Part shown: positions 1 through 5,360 of the stretch, one piece after another
How positions within the stretch are numbered: the stretch's first letter is position 1
Layout: each line of letters starts with the position of its first letter
Assembly (NCBI GenBank): GCA_947629595.1
Contig: CANREI010000044.1
Span: 1 to 9,914 of the forward strand
Source: an uncultured Alphaproteobacteria bacterium
GTDB taxonomy: Bacteria; Pseudomonadota; Alphaproteobacteria; CAAHEQ01; UBA3637
DNA length: 9,914 bases
Direction of reading: 5' to 3'
Program-made: the position numbers and the translations under genes
The notes under the pieces: model-generated
Told to the model about the DNA's origin: nothing
Database searches by the model: none
What the model saw: only the letters and a program-made list of their open reading frames with translations

Positions 1-1350
1 TGGCGAATTGCCTTGTTCGGTGATGAAATTGAAAGTATTTACGAATTTGATCCTTTAACGGGTAAAAAAAAGTTAGAATTAAATGAAATCAGCGTTTTCC
101 CCGCCAGCCATTATGTGACGCCGCGGCCGGCCTTATCGCAGGCCATTAAAACCATTAAGGAGGAATTAAAGGAACGCTTGGCGTTTTTTGAGGCGAACGG
201 ACAGTTGTTGGAAGCCGAAAGATTATCTCAACGCACCAAATATGATTTGGAAATGTTGGAAGCAACCGGTTCTTGCAAAGGCATTGAAAATTATTCGCGC
301 CATTTAACCGGTCGCAAAGCGGGTGAAGCGCCGCCGACATTATTTGAATATTTACCGCCCGATGCGTTGGTTTTTGTTGATGAAAGTCATGTCACCGTTC
401 CTCAATTAGGGGCTATGTATCGCGGCGATTTATCGCGCAAATCCACCTTGTCGGAATATGGTTTTCGCTTGCCCAGTTGCAAAGATAATCGACCGTTAAA
501 GTTTGAAGAATGGAATGTAATGCGTCCGCGAACTGTTTTTGTGTCGGCCACGCCCGGGCCTTTTGAATTAAACGAAACAAAAGGCGTTTTCACCGAGCAG
601 ATTATTCGACCGACCGGTTTGTTGGATCCCGAATGTATTATTCGTCCCGTTCAAAATCAGGTGGAAGATTTAATGGCGGAATGCTTGGAAACGGCCAAAC
701 AGGGCGGGCGTGTTTTGGTGACGACGCTGACCAAAAAAATGGCGGAAGATTTAACCGAATATCTGCGTGAAAACGGTATTAAAGTGCGCTATTTGCATTC
801 GGATATTGATACGTTGGAGCGTATTCAAATTATTCGGGATTTACGAATCGGCACGTTTGATGTGTTGGTGGGCATTAACCTGTTGCGTGAGGGGCTGGAT
901 ATTCCCGAAGTTTCTTTGGTTGCCATATTAGATGCCGATAAAGAAGGCTTTTTGCGCTCAACAACTTCGTTAATTCAAACCATCGGGCGCGCGGCGCGCA
1001 ACGTGAACGGGCGTGTTATTTTATATGCCGATAAAATGACAAACTCCATTGAAACGGCGGTTTCGGAAACCAATCGGCGACGCACGAAGCAACAAGCTTT
1101 TAATGCGGAACATCATATCACGCCGAAAGGCATTGAAAAAGCCGTTCCCGATTTAATTAAAGACTTTAATGATTTGGTCGGCGGTTCGGAGAATAAAGCC
1201 GATGAAATTTCGGGCGATTTTGATGAAAACATTGCCGAAGTTATTCAATCAACGCGCAAACAAATGCTGCAAGCGGCAGAAAATTTAAATTTTGAAGAAG
1301 CGGCACGGCTCAGAGATAAAATTCACAAACTGGAATCTTTATTGACTTAA
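1..1350 (+). CDS. uvrB: UvrABC system protein B, C-terminal part (5' truncated by window)
   Basis: UvrB is the helicase-like damage-verifying subunit of nucleotide excision repair; it is loaded by UvrA and recruits UvrC in the cytoplasm. The frame is open from base 1, giving 449 visible codons. The N-terminal part with Walker A is outside the window. Visible signatures in order are HYVTPR, QRTKYDLEML, GIENYSRHLTGR, the DEAD-type box in VFVDESHV, GFRLPS..DNRPLKFEEW, VSATPG, the helicase C-terminal block RVLVTTLTKKMAEDLTEYL, YLHSDIDT, ILDADKEGFLRS and motif VI QTIGRAARN. It ends with a UVR domain (LNFEEAARLRDKIHKLE) of the kind that contacts UvrC. Nothing is broken in the visible part. The ATG-less start near base 13 is only the first possible TTG codon, not a real start. 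Identification is essentially certain from whole-length resemblance to E. coli UvrB. Confidence 0.98.
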   Translation, partial: WRIALFGDEIESIYEFDPLTGKKKLELNEISVFPASHYVTPRPALSQAIKTIKEELKERLAFFEANGQLLEAERLSQRTKYDLEMLEATGSCKGIENYSRHLTGRKAGEAPPTLFEYLPPDALVFVDESHVTVPQLGAMYRGDLSRKSTLSEYGFRLPSCKDNRPLKFEEWNVMRPRTVFVSATPGPFELNETKGVFTEQIIRPTGLLDPECIIRPVQNQVEDLMAECLETAKQGGRVLVTTLTKKMAEDLTEYLRENGIKVRYLHSDIDTLERIQIIRDLRIGTFDVLVGINLLREGLDIPEVSLVAILDADKEGFLRSTTSLIQTIGRAARNVNGRVILYADKMTNSIETAVSETNRRRTKQQAFNAEHHITPKGIEKAVPDLIKDFNDLVGGSENKADEISGDFDENIAEVIQSTRKQMLQAAENLNFEEAARLRDKIHKLESLLT

Positions 1351-1377
1351 TTTTTGTTTTTTGATATGTTCGGCATT

Positions 1378-1384
1378 AAAGGAG
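1378..1384 (+). promoter_or_regulatory. Ribosome binding site that fixes the hydrolase start
   Basis: AAAGGAG lies 8 bases (all T) upstream of the ATG at 1393. An in-frame TTG at 1354 would add 13 residues but has no such site, so 1393 is preferred. Confidence 0.8.
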
Positions 1385-1392
1385 TTTTTTTT

Positions 1393-2211
1393 ATGCCAAA
1401 ATTTTGTAAAAAGTGCGGTTATGTTCTTGGCTTTTTCATTGTGCTTTACGGCCTTTTTTTATTCGGATTATATTTATATCAGGATCGTTTGCTTTTTCAC
1501 CCGGCGCCGCGTCAGGTGGAGGGGCTTTTAACCGAAATGCCCGATTTAAAAGAAGTTTATTATTCTTTTCCGAACGGCGACAGAGTTTATGCCTGGTATA
1601 AAGCCCCGCAAAACAATAAACCGACGCTTGTTTATTTTCACGGAAACGTTTTGTTTGCCGAATATCATGCCTTTCGATTAAAACCGCTTTATGATGCCGG
1701 CTTCGGTTTGCTTATTCCCGAATATCGCGGGTTCGGTGATTTAAAAGGAACGCCCTCGCAAAGCAGTATGGAAGAAGATGCGTTAACGGCCGTTAAATAT
1801 TTATTAAGCACGGGAACAACCGCAAATAAAATTATTGTTTACGGTCATTCGCTCGGTACATACGCTGCCGTTTTTGCGGCGGCAAATCAGGAAAAACCTT
1901 TGGGCGGCGTTGTGTTGGAAGCGCCGTTTTTATCGATTGAAAAATTGGCGGAAGAACGTTATCAGCCGTTTGTTCCCGTGGCGTTATTGTTGAAAAATAA
2001 ATATCCGTCCGAAAAGTATATTGACAAAATCAACACGCGTCTTTTTTTGGCGCACGGAAAGCGTGATAAAACCATTCCCTATCATCACGGGTGGACGTTA
2101 TATGAAAAGGCACAAGATCCGAAATTATTTTATGCTTCCGACAAGGCAGGGCATTCCGATTTACCCGATTTCGGCTTTATGAAAGCCTTGACGGATTGGC
2201 TGAACGAATAG
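1393..2211 (+). CDS. Membrane-anchored alpha/beta hydrolase (BEM46/ABHD13-like serine hydrolase)
   Basis: A 272-residue alpha/beta-hydrolase fold protein. Residues about 10-29 form one hydrophobic segment (VLGFFIVLYGLFLFGLYLY), probably an uncleaved inner-membrane anchor; the catalytic domain after LLFHPAP would then lie in the periplasm. The oxyanion-side motif YFHGN is at 81-85, the nucleophile elbow GHSLG has Ser153, the acid is probably Asp225 (HGKRDKTIP) and the base His254 (KAGHSDLPD), so the triad is complete. Length and arrangement fit the bacterial BEM46/ABHD13-like family, whose substrates are mostly unknown; a lipid or peptidyl ester is possible but not shown. It follows uvrB by 42 bases in the same direction with no clear terminator between them, so read-through from uvrB is likely. 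It faces the pilin gene tail to tail. The first two dozen residues include the pair CKKC, which is not a lipobox. Confidence 0.88.
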   Translation: MPKFCKKCGYVLGFFIVLYGLFLFGLYLYQDRLLFHPAPRQVEGLLTEMPDLKEVYYSFPNGDRVYAWYKAPQNNKPTLVYFHGNVLFAEYHAFRLKPLYDAGFGLLIPEYRGFGDLKGTPSQSSMEEDALTAVKYLLSTGTTANKIIVYGHSLGTYAAVFAAANQEKPLGGVVLEAPFLSIEKLAEERYQPFVPVALLLKNKYPSEKYIDKINTRLFLAHGKRDKTIPYHHGWTLYEKAQDPKLFYASDKAGHSDLPDFGFMKALTDWLNE

Positions 2212-2212
2212 A

Positions 2213-4270
2213 TTATTCTCTTTCCACGCACAAATGATCTTTAAATTCTTTATTTAAAATCTCGGCGTATTCCTGCATCAAAGACTCATTATCCAGCATT
2301 TGACTCAAATTATAATTTTTTATTGCATCCGACAATGTTCGCCCATATAAAGCAATATTATAAATCAGTGTTTCCGGGCATTTAAGTTTTAATTCGTGAA
2401 AAAGAAACTTATCATAGCCATTGGGATCTCCATCCCACCACACAATAACAATTAACTTTTCTTTCCCCGTTTGACAGATATTAGGAATAATATCATCTTT
2501 TAAAGGAGCTATAAAGAAATTACATCCGCTTTGCGTGTAATTAAAATCGGGTTGTATAGCATTTTTTATTTCTGTCGCCGAATGTTTATCATAAGTCAGC
2601 GGTTTAAAAATTATGGGATCGGAAGCAGGACAATTTCCACAAGTTAACGAATCATAAGTTCCACTGAAACAACTGGAAAAATAAACTGCTGCATTAATTT
2701 TTTCTGGTATATTTAAAGCAGCTTGTACTTGTTGTATCTTTTGTAAATTTTCACGGCGTTGTTCCATAGAGCAATCACTATTTTTGCAAGACATAGAACT
2801 ACTGCGATCAATCATTAAAATCACGCCGACTTCCTGCTCGCAATAGGGCAAACAAACGGTTTTACCGGAGCTGGTTTCAGATTTGGCATAATCTTCGGGA
2901 CAGACGCATTCACTGCCGTTCCATGTCATCAACGGATCATCGCAACAAGCACCACCCGTTACACAATTTTCCTCTGACGGATTTTTAAGACGGCATTCAT
3001 CATTTGTTTTGCACGCCACACATGTGTTTTCTTCACTGCAAATCGGTGTCGGATTTTCGCAATCACTATTTGTTGTACATTGCACGCATTTATTTGTGAT
3101 TGTGTTGCATTTGGGGGTATCAGGCGTATCGGTACAATCATTATCTGCCGTGCATTCTACACATTCTTTACTTTCATCATCCCACACTTCATTTGTAGCG
3201 CATTGAATGCATTTATCTTCTTTCGAACAGTGATAAGTTGTTCCTTTTGCTTGGCATTCATCTTCTGTTTCACACGGACTACAAGTATTTTCTTTGCACA
3301 CCAACGTTGTTTCACAATCCGTGCTTTCCGCGCATTCCACACATTGGGTATCCGCCCATACGGGTTTACTTAAATCAATGTCAATACAGCTTTTGCAGGT
3401 ATGGCTTGCTTCATCGCATTGTGGGGTTTCAGGTGTGTCAATGCAATTTTCATACGTTAAGCATTCCACACACTTATATTCTGCCGTATAACAAACAGGT
3501 TTATCAGGGGTATCGGTGCAATCGTCATCTGCCGTACATTCCACACAATTTTCACCGTTCCAAACTCCGCTTTCACATGTGACGCATGTATTGTCTTCAC
3601 AATATTGATTATGTTCACATTGATTATCTTCGTAACATTTCACACATACATGCCGTGACGGATCACAATGAGGCGTACTTTCCGATTCGCAATCCGTATC
3701 TCCTGTACAAACTTTTAATTCCGATACCGCTTCTGCCGAAAATACCGCGTTTAAAACATTTCCGTTTCCGGTTTCGCATTTTCCCGTCTCCGGATATTCA
3801 TTTTTATTTACATCGAACGCAATCACGTTACTCATGCCGTTCACTAATTCCGCCAACGGCCGACAAACGCCCTCGGGAATGTTTTGTAATTCAATATAAT
3901 ACGCATTTGCAACATGACATGATATATTTGAAAGTTCAACAGTTTCATCATCGGCCAAAGCGCAAGCAAAATCAACAGGATAATCATCATTAAATTGAAT
4001 ATGTCCGAGCGTGGATTCGCTGATGGGGTCATAAGGTTCCCCGAGCATTAACTTTTCCGTCCCTTGTGCAATTTTTATTTGTGCATCGGTCCGCATCATA
4101 TTCATTTCATGCGCAATTTGTGATGCCTGATAATGATTCATTGCTAATTTATATCCCACAATCCCACCGATTGATAAAATAGCAATAATCGCCAACACGC
4201 CCAGCATTTCAACCATTGACCGCCCGCTTTGCGATTGATTTTTAAATTGTTTTTTTGATTGTCTTGTCAT
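2213..4270 (-). CDS. Modular prepilin-type protein with Cys-rich stalk and C-terminal VWA domain
   Basis: A 685-residue predicted surface protein. The start is the ATG at 4270, because AAGGGAG lies 7 bases upstream; a GTG at 4288 would engulf that site. Residues 1-16 are a basic leader ending in Gly, followed by RSMVEMLGVLAII with Glu at +5 of the mature chain, which is the prepilin-peptidase signature, and a hydrophobic helix to about residue 40. Residues about 41-187 resemble a pilin or pseudopilin globular domain. Residues 188-477 carry about 47 cysteines in repeated C-x5-C units. Residues about 479-685 form a von Willebrand A domain: strand VGVILMID, MIDAS D488-R-S490-S-S492, and a later strand IVIVWWDGD. 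Another nine cysteines lie in the VWA part. By analogy with modular minor pilins such as PilC of Streptococcus sanguinis, I infer a pilus-tip adhesin that depends on disulfide formation. No other pilus genes are in view. The N-terminal and VWA calls are strong; the adhesin role is inference. Confidence 0.85.
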   Translation of the reverse strand: MTRQSKKQFKNQSQSGRSMVEMLGVLAIIAILSIGGIVGYKLAMNHYQASQIAHEMNMMRTDAQIKIAQGTEKLMLGEPYDPISESTLGHIQFNDDYPVDFACALADDETVELSNISCHVANAYYIELQNIPEGVCRPLAELVNGMSNVIAFDVNKNEYPETGKCETGNGNVLNAVFSAEAVSELKVCTGDTDCESESTPHCDPSRHVCVKCYEDNQCEHNQYCEDNTCVTCESGVWNGENCVECTADDDCTDTPDKPVCYTAEYKCVECLTYENCIDTPETPQCDEASHTCKSCIDIDLSKPVWADTQCVECAESTDCETTLVCKENTCSPCETEDECQAKGTTYHCSKEDKCIQCATNEVWDDESKECVECTADNDCTDTPDTPKCNTITNKCVQCTTNSDCENPTPICSEENTCVACKTNDECRLKNPSEENCVTGGACCDDPLMTWNGSECVCPEDYAKSETSSGKTVCLPYCEQEVGVILMIDRSSSMSCKNSDCSMEQRRENLQKIQQVQAALNIPEKINAAVYFSSCFSGTYDSLTCGNCPASDPIIFKPLTYDKHSATEIKNAIQPDFNYTQSGCNFFIAPLKDDIIPNICQTGKEKLIVIVWWDGDPNGYDKFLFHELKLKCPETLIYNIALYGRTLSDAIKNYNLSQMLDNESLMQEYAEILNKEFKDHLCVERE
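2840..3709 (-). repeat. Nine Cys-rich units in four Trp-punctuated blocks within the pilin-VWA gene
   Basis: This stretch encodes residues 188-477. Each unit reads C-x5-C-x(5-9)-C-x(4-6)-C-x2-C, with the last Cys starting the next unit; units begin at C188, C212, C245, C270, C313, C333, C373, C398 and C420. After units 2, 4, 6 and 9 comes a short linker with one Trp (VWNGENCVEC, VWADTQCVEC, VWDDESKECVEC, TWNGSECVC), giving a super-repeat of roughly 60 residues. Units 3 and 7 are nearly identical (CVECTADDDCTDTPD and CVECTADNDCTDTPD). The pattern suggests a rod of disulfide knots. It loosely resembles Cys-rich repeats of myxobacterial and Dickkopf-like proteins, but I cannot assign a named family. 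Confidence 0.85.
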
Positions 4271-4277
4271 TTTTCGA

Positions 4278-4284
4278 CTCCCTT
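4278..4284 (-). promoter_or_regulatory. Ribosome binding site of the pilin-VWA gene
   Basis: On the minus strand AAGGGAG precedes the ATG at 4270 with a 7-base spacer. It decides against the in-frame GTG at 4288, which lies upstream of it. Confidence 0.75.
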
Positions 4285-4297
4285 TCACTCTACGAAT

Positions 4298-4326
4298 AGC
4301 ATAAATTAAACGTACCTTTAATGCAA
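4298..4326 (-). promoter_or_regulatory. Probable sigma70-type promoter of the pilin-VWA gene
   Basis: On the minus strand TTGCAT (4326-4321) and TATGCT (4303-4298) are separated by 17 bases. Transcription would start near 4291, leaving a leader of about 20 bases that just includes the ribosome binding site. The boxes match consensus only in part (3/6 and 4/6), so this is a moderate call supported by spacing and position. Confidence 0.5.
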
Positions 4327-4337
4327 CGCTGATTCCG

Positions 4338-4352
4338 GGGTAAAATTTACCC
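4338..4352. promoter_or_regulatory. Perfect palindrome upstream of the pilin promoter
   Basis: GGGTAAAATTTACCC has 7-bp perfect arms around one central base. It lies 11 bases upstream of the pilin -35 box, a usual place for an activator or repressor site. No matching regulator is identified. Confidence 0.4.
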
Positions 4353-4443
4353 TTAAAACGCTAAAATTCACCATTTAAAAACTCTCGAAAAATCAATGAT
4401 TTCAGCTTAAATTAAAAATTTTTTGAAAAATTTAAAAAAAAGT

Positions 4444-4475
4444 GTTGCAAAAATCGTACGTTTTTTTTGTGCAAC
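4444..4475. promoter_or_regulatory. Site 1: A-tract motif inside an imperfect inverted repeat
   Basis: The outer arms GTTGCA and TGCAAC form an inverted repeat. The right part, 4455-4475, is a 21-bp element with CGTACG, eight T and GTGCAAC. It matches site 2 (4549-4569) at 19 of 21 positions in the same orientation, with start points 94 bases apart, about nine helical turns. I take it as a binding site of the same factor that binds sites 2 and 3. Confidence 0.6.
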
Positions 4476-4495
4476 ATGCCTCATCATTTTCCTAT

Positions 4496-4524
4496 CAACC
4501 CGTCATCATACCTTTGTCGGGTTG
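4496..4524. other. Hairpin-forming inverted repeat of unknown role
   Basis: CAACCCG (4496-4502) and CGGGTTG (4518-4524) are perfect 7-bp arms around 15 bases. No T-run follows on either strand, so it is not a standard intrinsic terminator. It lies between sites 1 and 2. Confidence 0.4.
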
Positions 4525-4536
4525 GTTATAAAAAAA

Positions 4537-4569
4537 GCACCAAAAAAACGTCCGTTTTTTTGGTGCAAC
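4537..4569. promoter_or_regulatory. Site 2: perfect 14-bp inverted repeat of the A-tract motif
   Basis: GCACCAAAAAAACG (4537-4550), a 2-base centre TC, and its exact reverse complement (4553-4566). This is a symmetrical double copy of the element seen once at sites 1 and 3. The A7 and T7 tracts lie inside the arms and no T-run follows, so a dimer-binding operator is more likely than a terminator. The right half plus flank (4551-4568) is the exact reverse complement of 4701-4718. Confidence 0.65.
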
Positions 4570-4626
4570 TTGTTAAACGAAGGCAATGCTCTTTAATAAA
4601 AATTTAAAATATTTTATAATAATTTG

Positions 4627-4658
4627 ATTTTTATTGAAAATATCCTTTCAATAAAAAT
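4627..4658. promoter_or_regulatory. Inverted repeat with 13-bp perfect arms next to the -35 box
   Basis: ATTTTTATTGAAA (4627-4639) and TTTCAATAAAAAT (4646-4658) are exact reverse complements around ATATCC. The repeat ends 3 bases before the TTGACA box of the operon promoter, the usual place for an activator dimer. It differs from the A-tract motif, so a second regulator is implied. A similar half-site (TTTAATAAAAAT) occurs at 4592-4603. Confidence 0.6.
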
Positions 4659-4661
4659 ATC

Positions 4662-4690
4662 TTGACAGATTTTATTTTGTTTTATATACT
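4662..4690 (+). promoter_or_regulatory. Near-consensus sigma70 promoter of the HTH/sugar operon
   Basis: TTGACA (4662-4667), 17 bases, TATACT (4685-4690): a perfect -35 box and 5/6 -10 box at ideal spacing. Transcription should start around 4696-4698. The TTG of the -35 box happens to open a reading frame in phase with the downstream gene, so automatic gene callers may extend that gene into its own promoter. Confidence 0.85.
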
Positions 4691-4699
4691 GGGGAAAAC

Positions 4700-4720
4700 A
4701 TTGCACCAAAAAAACGGAGG
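4700..4720 (+). promoter_or_regulatory. Site 3: A-tract half-site overlapping start of transcript and Shine-Dalgarno
   Basis: TTGCACCAAAAAAACGGAGG spans 4701-4720. Its first 18 bases repeat site 2 exactly in inverted orientation. It covers about +3 to +23 of the predicted transcript and ends in the GGAGG ribosome binding site (4716-4720), 4 bases before the ATG at 4725. A protein bound here would block transcription initiation or elongation; binding to the RNA would block translation. This is a typical place for autoregulation by the gene that follows. Confidence 0.65.
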
Positions 4721-4724
4721 TTTA

Positions 4725-5360
4725 ATGCAAACAAAGAGAGGCATAAAAAGTGAAGGAAATCAAGGTGTTGAAAAAAGACACCGACGGCGTAAAAATGCCT
4801 TAAAACCCGGGCGTCCGATCGGCTTACGTCAGGGACAGTTTTTGTTAGACACTAAAAAAGAAGAAATAAAACAATTACTTAAACAAAATATGCCGATGAA
4901 TTATATTGCTGCCGAACTGCACGTCAGCGTGTTTACGGTGCATTATTATTTGAAAAAACATCCGTATCTTGTGCCGGAAACATATCGGCAAATTAAAGTG
5001 CGCAGTAAATTGTATCAAAAAGAAGAATATATTTTGCAAAAATTAAACGCGGGCGTTACAAAAGCGGCCATTGCACGAGAATTGGGCGTGAGTCGGGAGG
5101 CATTGTTCAATAAATTAGAGCAAATGGGTTGGCAGGAAACGAATCCGTATCGCAAAAAGAAAATAGATTTAAATTTATTTTTAAAAGCTTTCAATGAGGG
5201 CAAAACATATGAGGAAATGGCGGGTCTTTTTCAGTGTCATAAGCAAACAATTATCAATAAAGTGAAAGAATTGCAGTTAAGTCGAAACAAAAAGCACGCG
5301 CCGGAAAAGCAAGAGAAAAGATGTGTTTCGGGGCAAGCAAAAGAGGAGTGTTTCAGATGA
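4725..5360 (+). CDS. Three-HTH DNA-binding protein with GRP arm, probable operon regulator
   Basis: A 211-residue basic protein, cytoplasmic, with no membrane segment. The start at 4725 follows GGAGG; the upstream TTG at 4662 is the -35 box. Residues 17-37 are strongly basic and include KPGRPIG, an AT-hook-like GRP arm. Then come three helix-turn-helix units: about 45-78 (KKEEIKQLLKQ..MNYIAAELHVSVFTVHYYL), 100-136 (YILQKLNAGVTKAAIARELGVSREALFNKL) and 148-185 (LFLKAFNEGKTYEEMAGLFQCHKQTIINKV). The GRP arm followed by HTH 1 resembles the DNA-binding end of Hin-type serine recombinases, but no catalytic domain is present. I infer a sequence-specific regulator, and the A-tract sites in front of it are obvious candidate targets because GRP arms bind AT-rich minor grooves. 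It overlaps the next gene by four bases (ATGA), so it is translated together with the sugar genes. The family is not recognised by name. Confidence 0.8.
   Translation: MQTKRGIKSEGNQGVEKRHRRRKNALKPGRPIGLRQGQFLLDTKKEEIKQLLKQNMPMNYIAAELHVSVFTVHYYLKKHPYLVPETYRQIKVRSKLYQKEEYILQKLNAGVTKAAIARELGVSREALFNKLEQMGWQETNPYRKKKIDLNLFLKAFNEGKTYEEMAGLFQCHKQTIINKVKELQLSRNKKHAPEKQEKRCVSGQAKEECFR

Larger units (their letters stand above)
4271..4724. other. Gene-free divergent control region between pilin and sugar operon
   Basis: These 454 bases separate the pilin start from the start of the HTH gene. I see no convincing ORF or RNA gene. The region contains a pilin promoter, a short palindrome, three copies of a 21-bp A-tract motif, a hairpin, a 13-bp-arm inverted repeat and a rightward sigma70 promoter, each listed separately. 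The stretch 4353-4443 is plain AT-rich sequence with runs of A and T in which I see no specific signal beyond possible curvature. Confidence 0.8.

Noticed and set aside
2840..3709. Regular repeats as a CRISPR array
   Set aside because: The repeats are coding, degenerate and of changing length, with periodic Cys codons and no identical direct repeats separated by unique spacers.
3586..3993. Plus-strand ORFs opposite the pilin-VWA gene (also 3009-3582)
   Set aside because: They are antisense to a clearly coding Cys-rich repeat region, lack ribosome binding sites, and their His/Ile/Tyr-rich products have no recognisable motif.
4306..4321. Possible CtrA box: TTAA...TTAA pair near the pilin promoter
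   Set aside because: The spacing between the two TTAA is 8, while the alphaproteobacterial CtrA site needs 7, and AT-rich DNA gives such pairs by chance.
4537..4566. Perfect inverted repeat as an intrinsic terminator
   Set aside because: The T-run lies inside the arm and no T-run follows the stem on either strand; the motif recurs at two other places around promoters, which fits an operator better.
4570..4599. Second rightward promoter (TTGTTA with TTAATA or TAATAA)
   Set aside because: Both boxes are weak and a near-consensus promoter lies 90 bases further right; no independent support.
5321..5356. Twelve-residue N-terminal extension of the nucleotidyltransferase
   Set aside because: It lies within the HTH gene and the strict family start MKIIIQAGG follows a ribosome binding site at 5343-5348.
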